Part shown: positions 24,829 through 33,186 of the stretch, piece after piece
Layout of the letters: each line of letters starts with the position of its first letter
Position numbering within the stretch: the first letter of the stretch is position 1
From: JBAXGW01 sp037139195
Lineage (GTDB): Bacteria; Bacteroidota; Bacteroidia; Bacteroidales; JAHJDW01
DNA length: 38,333 bases
Direction of reading: 5' to 3'
Assembly: GCA_037139195.1 (NCBI GenBank)
Contig: JBAXGW010000044.1
Span: 1 to 38,333, forward strand
Translations under genes and position numbers: made by a program
The notes under the pieces: generated by a model
What the model was told of the DNA's origin: nothing
Seen by the model: only the letters and a program-made list of their open reading frames with translations
Databases searched by the model: none

Positions 24829-26130
24829 ATGAACAAACGCATCCTAAAACTTGCCATTCCAAATATCATCAGCAATGTTTCTATTCCATTGCTTGGATTG
24901 ATTGATATCGCCATACTTGGACATCTTAAATCAGAAGTATATTTGGGTGCTGTTGCAATTGGAGTAGTTTTGTTTAATTTTATCTTCATGAGCTTGGGTT
25001 TCTTGAGAATGGGAACTAGCGGAACAACTGCGCAACTCTTTGGTGCAAAGAAATTTATACAAATAAATGACAATTTAATAAGAGGAATTGGAATTGGCTC
25101 TTTGATTGGACTTTTATTAATTCTTTTTCAAATACCAATTAAAAATTACGGCTTTGGCTTTATGTCGGCTTCACCAGAAGTAATAAGTATGGCTTATTCT
25201 TATTTCGATATACGCATTTATGCAGCACCAGCAGTGCTTGCCAATTATGTTTTGTCGGGCTGGTTCACGGGCATGCAAAACACCCGATTTACTATGGTGC
25301 ATGCCTTGGCATTAAATATTCTGAATATCATTTTAAATGTATTCTTTGTGATATTTTTGAATATGAATGTGGCAGGAGTGGCACTCGGATTTGTAATTGC
25401 GCAATTTGCAGGATTGCTTTTTGGTTTGGCTTTGTATTATTTTAATTATTATCCAAAACTTAAAAAATACGGACATTCTAAACGGATTTTTGCTAAAGAT
25501 AAAGTGCTCAGCTTCTTCAAAATTAATGGAAATTTATTTATCCGAACTATTTGTTTGTTAATAGCTTTCTCTATGTTCACCATGAAATCTGCTGCCATTA
25601 GTAATACGGTTTTAGCAATGAATACCATCTTGCTTCAGTTTCTTTATTTATTCTCATATTTGGTCGATGGCTTTGCCAATGCAGCCGAAGCAATTGTTGG
25701 TAGATATTTTGGCGCGAAAGATAGTGTAAATTTAAAAAAATCAATAAAACTCCTTTTTATTTGGGGTTTAGGAATTTCAATTGCTTTTAGTTTGGTTTAT
25801 TTGTTCTTTTTCAATTTCATAATGAGCCTATTAACAAATAATATCAATATTTTAAGTAGTGCAAATGACTATAAATATTGGATTGTAGCATTGCCTTTTG
25901 CAGCCTTTGCAGCTTTTATTTGGGATGGAATTTTTATTGGATTAACAGCTACTAAGCAAATGCGAAATGCTATGGTTTTTTCATTAGTATTAGTTTTTAT
26001 TCCAGCTTACTACATGCTCGGTAGCTTATTCCAGTCTCATGGAATTTGGATGGCAATGATATTATTTATGCTAGCAAGGTCTATTTCGATGAAATATTTA
26101 TATGATTTTAATATTCTTAAAAAGCTTTAA
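24829..26130 (+). CDS. MATE family exporter
   Basis: 433 residues with about 12 membrane spans. The N-terminal KRILKLAIPNIISNVSIPLLGLIDIAILGHL is the hallmark of MATE/DinF-type transporters. DGFANAAEAIVGRYFGAKD, at about residue 285, is the equivalent segment of the second half. MATE proteins export cationic drugs and metabolites in exchange for protons or sodium. The DinF-like subgroup fits best. The start is preceded closely by the palindrome described for 24784-24814, so its RBS region is unusually hairpin-rich. Confidence 0.9.
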   Translation: MNKRILKLAIPNIISNVSIPLLGLIDIAILGHLKSEVYLGAVAIGVVLFNFIFMSLGFLRMGTSGTTAQLFGAKKFIQINDNLIRGIGIGSLIGLLLILFQIPIKNYGFGFMSASPEVISMAYSYFDIRIYAAPAVLANYVLSGWFTGMQNTRFTMVHALALNILNIILNVFFVIFLNMNVAGVALGFVIAQFAGLLFGLALYYFNYYPKLKKYGHSKRIFAKDKVLSFFKINGNLFIRTICLLIAFSMFTMKSAAISNTVLAMNTILLQFLYLFSYLVDGFANAAEAIVGRYFGAKDSVNLKKSIKLLFIWGLGISIAFSLVYLFFFNFIMSLLTNNINILSSANDYKYWIVALPFAAFAAFIWDGIFIGLTATKQMRNAMVFSLVLVFIPAYYMLGSLFQSHGIWMAMILFMLARSISMKYLYDFNILKKL

Positions 26131-26212
26131 CATTTAAAAATTTTCGACTACAAAATTTTTAAACTAAAAAATAAATTGTAATTTGGCACCAAATTTTTAA
26201 AATATTTATATT

Positions 26213-27673
26213 ATGAGCAATGCAATTACAAACCTAGAGCCAAAAGCAGTTTGGGAAAACTTCTATAACATTTGTCAAATTCCTCATCCTTCAGAACACG
26301 AAGAAGCAATAAGAGCGTTCTTTATCGAATTTGGCAAAAAACATAATTTAGAAACTAAAGTTGATAAAACAGGAAATATAGTTATCAGTAAACCTGCAAC
26401 TAAAGGAATGGAAAACCGTCAAGGTGTTGTTCTCCAAGGACACATGGACATGGTTCCTCAAAAAAATAGCGATAAAAATCACGATTTCACTAAAGATCCA
26501 ATCACTACAATTATTGATGGCGAATGGGTAAGAGCTGATGGTACTACTTTAGGCGCTGACAACGGAATGGGTGTAGCTGCTTCTATGGCAGTTCTTCAAT
26601 CAACAACAATTGAACACGGACCAATTGAAGTGCTTATTACAAGCAACGAAGAAACTGGTATGGATGGAGCTTTCGGTCTTGAATCAGGTTGGTTGAAAGG
26701 CGATATATTAATGAACTTAGATTCGGAAGATGAAGGTGAATTATATGTTGGTTGTGCTGGTGGCGAAGATGCTACTATTTCTTTCCAATTTGAAAAAGAA
26801 GCAGTTCCTGCTGGAAGCAAAGCGTTTAAAATTTCTTTAACTGGATTAAAAGGCGGACATTCAGGTGTTGATATTCACCTACAAAGAGGAAATGCTAACA
26901 AATTAATGAATAGATTCTTTAATTTAATTGGTCAAGAAACTGATTTAAGAATAGCTAATATTGAAGGCGGAAGCTTAAGAAATGCAATTCCTCGTGAATC
27001 ATTCGCTATTGTTACTGTTCCTGAATCAAAAGTTGCTTTATTAAAAGAAAGTGTAATCAGTTATTACGAAACTATTTCTGCTGAGTTTAAAACTGTTGAG
27101 CCAGAAATGCAAATGAAAATAGAACCAGCAGATGCTCCTGCATTTGTTATTGATAAAAATACTCAAAAACGTTTTATTGCTGCTATTTATGCTTGCCCTA
27201 ATGGCGTTGTTCGTATGAGTGATGATATGAAAGGTTTAGTTGAAACATCAAATAACTTAGCAATAATTAAATTCAACGACAATAAAATTGAAACTTGTTG
27301 TTTGATGAGAAGTTCTGTTGATTCTGCAAAATTAGATTTACAACAAGCTGTTAAATCTGTATTTGAATTAGCTGGAGCAAATATTCAGTTTGAAGGAGCA
27401 TATCCAGGATGGAAACCAAATTTAGATTCTAAAATCCTTAAAACAATGCTTGAACTTTATAAAACTAAATATGGCGTAACTCCAGAAATAAGAGCAATAC
27501 ATGCTGGTTTAGAGTGTGGATTATTATCAGGAGCATATCCTAATTGGGATTTAATTTCTTTCGGACCAACAATTCGCTTCCCACACTCTCCAGATGAAAA
27601 AGTAAATATTGCATCTGTAGTTAAATTCTGGGATTTCTTAGTTGAAACGTTAAAAAATGTTCCAGTTAAGTAA
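26213..27673 (+). CDS. pepD: Aminoacyl-histidine dipeptidase (PepD, M20 family)
   Basis: 486 residues, close to the usual ~485 for bacterial PepD. Metal-site residues are visible: H77 and D79 in LQGHMDMV, D116 in LGADNGMGVA, the catalytic pair E146-E147 in NEETGMDG, D170 in MNLDSED, and the late His in IHAGLECG. A lid domain (about 205-390) interrupts the catalytic fold (LKGGHSGVDIHLQRGNA). The enzyme hydrolyses Xaa-His and other dipeptides in the cytoplasm with two zinc ions. The next gene is a POT peptide transporter, so the two can work in peptide uptake and use. Confidence 0.95.
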   Translation: MSNAITNLEPKAVWENFYNICQIPHPSEHEEAIRAFFIEFGKKHNLETKVDKTGNIVISKPATKGMENRQGVVLQGHMDMVPQKNSDKNHDFTKDPITTIIDGEWVRADGTTLGADNGMGVAASMAVLQSTTIEHGPIEVLITSNEETGMDGAFGLESGWLKGDILMNLDSEDEGELYVGCAGGEDATISFQFEKEAVPAGSKAFKISLTGLKGGHSGVDIHLQRGNANKLMNRFFNLIGQETDLRIANIEGGSLRNAIPRESFAIVTVPESKVALLKESVISYYETISAEFKTVEPEMQMKIEPADAPAFVIDKNTQKRFIAAIYACPNGVVRMSDDMKGLVETSNNLAIIKFNDNKIETCCLMRSSVDSAKLDLQQAVKSVFELAGANIQFEGAYPGWKPNLDSKILKTMLELYKTKYGVTPEIRAIHAGLECGLLSGAYPNWDLISFGPTIRFPHSPDEKVNIASVVKFWDFLVETLKNVPVK

Positions 27674-27680
27674 AAATTTC

Positions 27681-27709
27681 TTGTATATTCCAAAAAAATA
27701 ATATCTTTG
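27681..27709 (+). promoter_or_regulatory. Bacteroidota-type promoter for the POT transporter
   Basis: TTG (27681-27683), 18 bases, TATCTTTG (27702-27709), an exact TAnnTTTG element. Predicted transcription start is about 27716, giving a leader of roughly 65 bases before the ATG at 27785. The leader contains the hairpin at 27712-27741. Confidence 0.65.
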
Positions 27710-27711
27710 CG

Positions 27712-27741
27712 AGCGAAAGTGGAAACTCTTTCGCTTTTTTT
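27712..27741 (+). terminator. Rho-independent hairpin with a T7 tract, at the start of the POT leader
   Basis: GCGAAAG (27713-27719) pairs with CTTTCGC (27728-27734), followed by seven Ts (27735-27741). It ends pepD transcription. It also overlaps the predicted transcription start of the promoter at 27681-27709, so POT transcripts begin within or just inside its left arm. Confidence 0.75.
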
Positions 27742-27784
27742 ATTGCAGAAAATTAATTAATTATTAACTAAATAAAATTAAATT

Positions 27785-29311
27785 ATGTTTAAAGGACATC
27801 CTAAAGGATTATTGGCTGCAGCTCTTGCAAATATGGGAGAGCGATATGGCTTTTACACAATGATGGCAATTCTAGTGCTATTTCTTCAAGCCAAATTTGG
27901 ATTAGACGAAACAAATGCAGGTTTGATTTATTCGGTATTTTATTTTTCAATTTATATTTTAGCCTTTGTTGGCGGTATAATTGCTGATAAAACAAGAAAC
28001 TATAAAGGTACAATTATGATGGGTCAAATTCTTATGGGAGTTGGCTATTTTTTAATTGCAATACCTACTGCTACTCCAGTTTCTAACACTCCTTTGTTCC
28101 TAGGGATGACATGTTTTGGGCTTTTTGTTATTGCATTTGGTAATGGCTTATTCAAAGGAAACCTTCAAGCATTAGTTGGTCAAATGTATGATGATCCTAA
28201 TTATTCGAAGCTTAGAGATTCTGGATTTTCTTGGTTTTATATGTTTATAAATATAGGTGCTATATTTGCTCCTTTTACTGCTATTGGAATTAGAAGTTGG
28301 TGGTTAGGAACAAAAGGATTTACGTACAATGCTGCTCTTCCGGAATTGTGCCATAGTCAAATTAATGGAACTATTAATGCTGAAGGAACAGCAAGAATTA
28401 CAACGCTTGCTACTGAAGTTAGCAAAGGCAATACAGTTAGTGATTTAACAGAATTTGCAAAAACGTATTTAAATACGTTTACTGAAGGCTTCCATTATGC
28501 CTTTGGTGCAGCTATTGCAGCTGTATTAGTATCATTAACAATATATATGATTAACAAAAAGAATTTTCCAAATCCTAAAAAAGTTGGTGCAAAATCTGCC
28601 GCTCAGGAGGCTGGAACAATCGAAATGGATGCTAAGGAAGTTAAACAACGTATATATGCCTTATTAGCAGTTATGGGTGTTGTAATATTCTTTTGGTTCT
28701 CATTCCATCAAAACGGATTAACAATGACTTATTTTGCTAAAGATTATACTTTATTGCAAATAGGATCGTGGAAAATATCTGCTGAAATATTCCAATCTAT
28801 GAATCCATTTTTTGTAGTGTTTTTAACGCCTATTATAATAGCAATATATGGTTGGTTAAGAAGCAAAGACATGGAGCCATCTACACCTAAGAAAATTGCT
28901 ATGGGTATGGCTATTGCTGGATTAGGCTTTGTTGTTATGACTGTAGGTTCTTATGTTAGCAATTTACCATTATTATCAGATGTAAAAGCTATGGGCGGAT
29001 TGCCAGATGCAGCTAGAGTTACTCCTTATTTATTAATTGGAACCTATTTTATTTTAACTGTTGCTGAATTATTTATAAGCCCTCTAGGTATTTCATTTGT
29101 ATCAAAAGTTGCTCCTCCTCAATTTCAAGGCGTTATGCAAGGCGCTTGGTTAGGTGCAACAGCCATTGGAAATTTATTGTTATTTATTGGTGCTATTTTA
29201 TATCAAAATATTCCTATTTGGTTAACTTGGACTGTTTTTGTTTCAGTTTGCTTCATTTCAATGATGACCATGTTGATGATGGTGAAATGGCTTGAAAGAG
29301 TTTCAAAATAA
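27785..29311 (+). CDS. POT/PTR2 family proton-coupled peptide transporter
   Basis: 508 residues with about 14 membrane spans. FSWFYMFINIGAIFAPF is the PTR2 family signature. The N-terminal motif reads ANMGERYGFYTM, so the first Glu of the canonical ExxER motif is Asn here, while the second Glu and the Arg remain. FWFSFHQNG (about 305) and the late EL(F)ISPLGISFVSKVAP are further family marks. A ~40-residue cytoplasmic loop lies between the halves (IEMDAKEVKQRIYAL). It imports di- and tripeptides using the proton gradient. It has its own promoter but lies next to pepD, matching a shared peptide diet. Confidence 0.92.
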   Translation: MFKGHPKGLLAAALANMGERYGFYTMMAILVLFLQAKFGLDETNAGLIYSVFYFSIYILAFVGGIIADKTRNYKGTIMMGQILMGVGYFLIAIPTATPVSNTPLFLGMTCFGLFVIAFGNGLFKGNLQALVGQMYDDPNYSKLRDSGFSWFYMFINIGAIFAPFTAIGIRSWWLGTKGFTYNAALPELCHSQINGTINAEGTARITTLATEVSKGNTVSDLTEFAKTYLNTFTEGFHYAFGAAIAAVLVSLTIYMINKKNFPNPKKVGAKSAAQEAGTIEMDAKEVKQRIYALLAVMGVVIFFWFSFHQNGLTMTYFAKDYTLLQIGSWKISAEIFQSMNPFFVVFLTPIIIAIYGWLRSKDMEPSTPKKIAMGMAIAGLGFVVMTVGSYVSNLPLLSDVKAMGGLPDAARVTPYLLIGTYFILTVAELFISPLGISFVSKVAPPQFQGVMQGAWLGATAIGNLLLFIGAILYQNIPIWLTWTVFVSVCFISMMTMLMMVKWLERVSK

Positions 29312-29326
29312 AAAAATAAATTTTAA

Positions 29327-29365
29327 AATAAAATGGCTGCTTGAAATTCAGGCAGCCATTTTATT
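29327..29365. terminator. Bidirectional terminator between the POT gene and the PrsW-like gene
   Basis: Perfect 14-bp stem, AATAAAATGGCTGC (29327-29340) and GCAGCCATTTTATT (29352-29365), with an 11-base loop. It lies between the convergent stops at 29311 and 29368 and has A- and T-rich flanks on the two sides. Confidence 0.8.
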
Positions 29366-29367
29366 GT

Positions 29368-30705
29368 TTATTCTGTTAGAAATACCCATTCAATAAATGC
29401 AAAATCAGAGGAAGTTAATTTGCTATTCTCTATGTCATTAATATCATTTATTTTTAACAAAGCTGCTATTGGATATTTCTTATTAACTAAAGTATCTCCA
29501 TTAACTTTAGTTTTCAATAAAAACTGTTCTGTCTCGCACTCATCAAAATTTATTTTAATCAAATAAAATGCCTCATTGTTTTTAAGAAAAACTTTATCTT
29601 GCATGTATGCTTCTCTCTTTTCTCCAATATAGGTTCTACGAGTTGACAAAGGTCTGATAGTAAAGTTTTCTTGGTAATACATTGTTATCAAAGCATCATT
29701 GCTTGATTCTCCTTTAATTGTAAAAATAATTTTAGAAGATTTCATCCCTAACCTATCTCCAATTGAGACGCTAAAAGGAAGTTCAAATTTTAATAATTCC
29801 CAATGGTTTTTCTTGAGTTTAAATCTGCTTAATCTTAAACAGCTTATAATAACAATAATACCTGTTGTATATAATGTGTATTTTAAGTTATATACCGCTG
29901 TAGACAAATTTTTGGCAAAACAGATAATTAGAAATTGAACAAAAAATACGATTCCATAATATGTTAAAAGGCGAGTTGAAACTTTGTTTGAGTCAACCAC
30001 TTTTTTGTATGTAAAAAAAGGCGAGTAATTTAGTGCATTGTTTAATACAATTGAATATATTGATATTGTGTAAAGAAAATAAAGGATAGTAATTAAAAAT
30101 CCAAAAGGAATACCTTCGTATATAAGCCAAAAATCATAAAAGGCATGGGAAAAGGCCGCTAATAGAAAATAGATTGCCAGTATTGCATAGTTTTTTGATT
30201 TTTTTAGATATTTTAGTTGTATGATGCCATAGGCGAAAATTGATGTGTTAAACATGTGCCCAACTGTTGACAATATTGCTCTCCCTGCGATAATTTCGGA
30301 CCCGTGAATGTTAAAATATAATATGTTTTCTACTGCTGAAAAACCTAATGCAGAAACGGATATATAAATTATAAAGTCAATAGGTTCGTTAAACTTATTT
30401 TTAAATATTAGGTAAAAAATGAAAAACGGAATAATTTTGGCTAGTTCTTCCACCATTCCAATTTTTAGAAAGCAATAAAAAAAATCATTAATAAAATTAC
30501 CATTAATAGCAAGAATTGAATCGTTTAGCAAGAACTCATATACAACTAATACTAAAGGGACAATTGCACCTCCCATAGCAAACATTAATGCTACATATTT
30601 GAGTTTCTCTTTTTCAAATACATCTATTAATCTAAAATAATCAATCCATATCCATGCAATAAAAATTGCTAATAAACAAAAACACACAAAGATTATTGTT
30701 CCCAT
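29368..30705 (-). CDS. PrsW-like intramembrane metalloprotease with a C-terminal extension
   Basis: 445 residues. The first ~230 residues have about eight membrane spans with the PrsW motifs: VEELAK (E85, E86), SAVENILYF (E125), TVGHMFN (H149), and SHAFYDFW (H186, D190). PrsW-type proteases cut anti-sigma factors or other membrane proteins inside the bilayer. Beyond the usual domain, the protein continues with further spans (about 205-285) and a soluble ~150-residue, strand-rich C-terminal part (ELPFSVSIGDRLG, STRRTYIGEKREAY, NKKYPIAALLKIND). This part is not recognised and could sense or bind a substrate. A promoter lies at 30739-30769. Confidence 0.82.
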   Translation of the reverse strand: MGTIIFVCFCLLAIFIAWIWIDYFRLIDVFEKEKLKYVALMFAMGGAIVPLVLVVYEFLLNDSILAINGNFINDFFYCFLKIGMVEELAKIIPFFIFYLIFKNKFNEPIDFIIYISVSALGFSAVENILYFNIHGSEIIAGRAILSTVGHMFNTSIFAYGIIQLKYLKKSKNYAILAIYFLLAAFSHAFYDFWLIYEGIPFGFLITILYFLYTISIYSIVLNNALNYSPFFTYKKVVDSNKVSTRLLTYYGIVFFVQFLIICFAKNLSTAVYNLKYTLYTTGIIVIISCLRLSRFKLKKNHWELLKFELPFSVSIGDRLGMKSSKIIFTIKGESSNDALITMYYQENFTIRPLSTRRTYIGEKREAYMQDKVFLKNNEAFYLIKINFDECETEQFLLKTKVNGDTLVNKKYPIAALLKINDINDIENSKLTSSDFAFIEWVFLTE

Positions 30706-30738
30706 ATACTTGTCTTAAATATTTGTAATATTAAAATG

Positions 30739-30769
30739 CAAGTATAAATATTATATTTATTAAGTGCAA
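30739..30769 (-). promoter_or_regulatory. Candidate promoter of the PrsW-like gene
   Basis: On the minus strand: TTG (30769-30767), 20 bases, TATACTTG (30746-30739), one mismatch from TAnnTTTG. The leader to the ATG at 30705 would be about 25-30 bases. The rest of the 327-bp intergenic region to 31032 holds the nested inverted repeat at 30808-30872 and otherwise nothing recognisable. Confidence 0.5.
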
Positions 30770-30807
30770 CAATATTTATATGTAAAAAATATTCTTACTT
30801 GTTTTTT

Positions 30808-30872
30808 CAACATGATTAAATTATACAGAATTTGTAATTTGTATAATTTCGACCTAACATGTTGTTTTTTTT
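30808..30872. repeat. Nested inverted repeat with T-tract in the divergent intergenic region
   Basis: CAACATG (30808-30814) and AAATTATAC (30818-30826) are mirrored by GTATAATTT (30841-30849) and CATGTTG (30858-30864). A T8 run follows (30865-30872). On the plus strand this looks like a terminator or a structured RNA end, but no gene reads into it from the left. It may also be a two-part operator between the divergent genes. Confidence 0.5.
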
Positions 30873-31032
30873 ATATATACGCTGTAGATATTGAGTGCTG
30901 AGCAGTTTGAGTGGTTAAATTTTGTTAAATCAAATAGATTATTCGACTATTTGGTTGAATTATTCGTATATTTATTTTAATATTGTTATCAATAATTACA
31001 AATAATAAAATTAACACTAAAACCAAATAATT

Positions 31033-33132
31033 ATGAGAATTAAACAACTACTTTTTTCATTTGCTTTGATTGCGATGACGAGCAGTATATTTGCTCAAAT
31101 AAATCCAATCAATTCGCCCTATAATGGGAACGGATTATATCCTGTAACAATGGATTCAATTATGAACACCACACCTGCTGATGTTTTAATTTTTAAGCCA
31201 TCAAGCAATTTGTTAGGTCCTTACCCAACAATTTTATTTCAACCAGGTGCAAATTCATCAACCCCAGGTCCAATAAATAAACATACGTATGATTTATATT
31301 GGAGAACAGTTGCTTCTTATGGTTATGTTGTTATTATTATTAATAATACTTCTGGTGGACCAAATTCAACATTATTTACAAATACTCACAATTGGATAAA
31401 AGACAGTGTTAACAACAACCCAAATTCAAAATTGCATGGATATGTTGATTTGACAAAATTTGTTGTTGCTGGTCACTCAAATGGTGGTATGAATGCTACT
31501 GATATTATTATCAACAGACCATCGGAGATTGCTGGTATTGTTTATATGGCTTCTTACGCAAATCCTGGTATTTTTGGATTTGGCGCTCAAAATGTTGGTA
31601 GTTATACTGGAAAAGTTCTTATGATGTGTGGAAATGAAGACGCTACAACAGTTCCTGGTGCTGGAACAACAAATGCTACTGCTAAAACTGCTTACGACAC
31701 TCGTTTTACAAGTGCATCTTGCAAAACTTGGGTTTTACTTGACAGTGTTGGGCATGGTGGATTTGGAGATTACGTAAACACTGCTCAACCAGTTGGAACT
31801 ATTGGACGTGCAAAAGCTACAGGTTCTGTTCGTCACTTTCTGGTTGCTTGGTTACAAAGTCAGTTTAATAGTAATTCAACTGCTTTTGACAATATGAACA
31901 TAGCTGCAAATAGACCGTGGAATACAAAAGAATATTTAAACACATGCGGTGCAGGACCTACTGTTTGCGGAGATCCTTATAAAATTGGTCATTCTGTAAA
32001 AACATTCACTGATCCTTCTCGTGCTAACAGAGCAATTGAAACTCATATTTATTATCCAGCTGCCACTGCAGGTGATGATGTGGCTGTTGGTTGCCCTTCT
32101 GAATCAACTACATTTCCAGTTATTGTTTTTGGTCATGGAGCTTCTCAAACGTATTTAGAATACCAATACTTAAAAGATGGTCTTGTACCTCAGGGTTATA
32201 TTGTTTGTATGGTTAATACCGAAACAGATACTCCTCCTGCTACTGGTGCTCATCTTCGCTTTGCTCAAGATATGAAATTTGTAAGAGATCAAATGCAAAC
32301 TTTGGGTGCTGATGCTGCTTCTATATTCAATACTAAGGTTATGAATAAAACTGCAATTATGGGTCACTCAATGGGTGGAGGTTGTAATTATCTTGCTGCT
32401 GCTCAATGGAATGGTGCCGATTGTATGATAAATTTTGCTGCAGCTGAAACTAGAATTAATTCAGCTATTGATACTGCTCATTTGGTAACAATTCCTTCAT
32501 TGGTAATAAGTGGAAGTGATGATTGTGTTGCACCTGCTGATTCAAATCAAATTCCTTTATGGTGCAATCTTGGTACTCCACAAAATCAAAAATACTTTGT
32601 AAGTATTATTGGTGGAAATCACTGTAAATTTAGCGAATCAGGTCAGTTTGGAGCTTGTACGCTTGCAGAAACTCTTGGAGGAACTTGTGCAACAGCTACT
32701 GATCCTGCAATTGATGGTGCCGCTCAAAAAGATGCAGCTATTGACCTAAGTTTAATGTTTTTAAACTGGAAATTAAAAGGAGTATCATCAGCAGGAACAA
32801 AATTTGCTGATAGTTTAGCTACTTCAACTCGTATTCGTACTACAATTAATTGTCCAGTTGTTGGAGTTGGTGCCCGAAAAGAAGCTAAAATTTCTATGTT
32901 CCCAAATCCTGCTCAAGATCTTGTGAATATTGAAGTAGAAGGATGTGCAAGTCAAACAATTGATATGGCGATTAGAAACATTTACGGTCAGGTTGTAGCT
33001 AATTTTATTATTGACGTAAATTCTGATTTATATAATACTGAATTAAATATTCATAATTTAAATAGCGGAACTTATTTCATCGAATTTAATGGCAAAACTA
33101 ACAAATTAACTCAAAAATTAATTGTTTATTAA
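31033..33132 (+). CDS. T9SS-secreted protein with two alpha/beta-hydrolase domains (PETase/dienelactone-hydrolase-like)
   Basis: 699 residues: signal peptide (LLFSFALIAMTSSIFAQ), hydrolase domain 1 (about 50-275), hydrolase domain 2 (about 310-600), and a T9SS type A sorting domain (about 619-699: ISMFPNPAQDLVNIEV, SGTYFIEF, QKLIVY). Domain 1 has GHSNGG (Ser149), GNEDATT (Asp203) and DSVGHGG (His241). Domain 2 has GHSMGGG (Ser446), SGSDDCVAP (Asp496 or 497) and GGNHC (His530). Domain 2 reads much like the PET-hydrolase/cutinase group around these residues (PSLVISGSDDCVAPADS, VSIIGGNHC). Both catalytic triads look complete. A secreted esterase or polyester hydrolase anchored at the cell surface is likely. 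The substrate is inferred only. Confidence 0.87.
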   Translation: MRIKQLLFSFALIAMTSSIFAQINPINSPYNGNGLYPVTMDSIMNTTPADVLIFKPSSNLLGPYPTILFQPGANSSTPGPINKHTYDLYWRTVASYGYVVIIINNTSGGPNSTLFTNTHNWIKDSVNNNPNSKLHGYVDLTKFVVAGHSNGGMNATDIIINRPSEIAGIVYMASYANPGIFGFGAQNVGSYTGKVLMMCGNEDATTVPGAGTTNATAKTAYDTRFTSASCKTWVLLDSVGHGGFGDYVNTAQPVGTIGRAKATGSVRHFLVAWLQSQFNSNSTAFDNMNIAANRPWNTKEYLNTCGAGPTVCGDPYKIGHSVKTFTDPSRANRAIETHIYYPAATAGDDVAVGCPSESTTFPVIVFGHGASQTYLEYQYLKDGLVPQGYIVCMVNTETDTPPATGAHLRFAQDMKFVRDQMQTLGADAASIFNTKVMNKTAIMGHSMGGGCNYLAAAQWNGADCMINFAAAETRINSAIDTAHLVTIPSLVISGSDDCVAPADSNQIPLWCNLGTPQNQKYFVSIIGGNHCKFSESGQFGACTLAETLGGTCATATDPAIDGAAQKDAAIDLSLMFLNWKLKGVSSAGTKFADSLATSTRIRTTINCPVVGVGARKEAKISMFPNPAQDLVNIEVEGCASQTIDMAIRNIYGQVVANFIIDVNSDLYNTELNIHNLNSGTYFIEFNGKTNKLTQKLIVY

Positions 33133-33153
33133 ACCCTAATTACATTAATAATT

Positions 33154-33186
33154 AAGGCTATTTCGAAAGAGATAGCCTTTTTTTAT
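33154..33186. terminator. Terminator between the hydrolase and SNF2 genes
   Basis: AAGGCTAT (33154-33161) pairs with ATAGCCTT (33172-33179), and the stem is extended on its inner side by partial pairing of TTC with GAG. A T-tract follows (33178-33184). It lies between the convergent stops and overlaps the end of the SNF2 gene. Confidence 0.75.
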
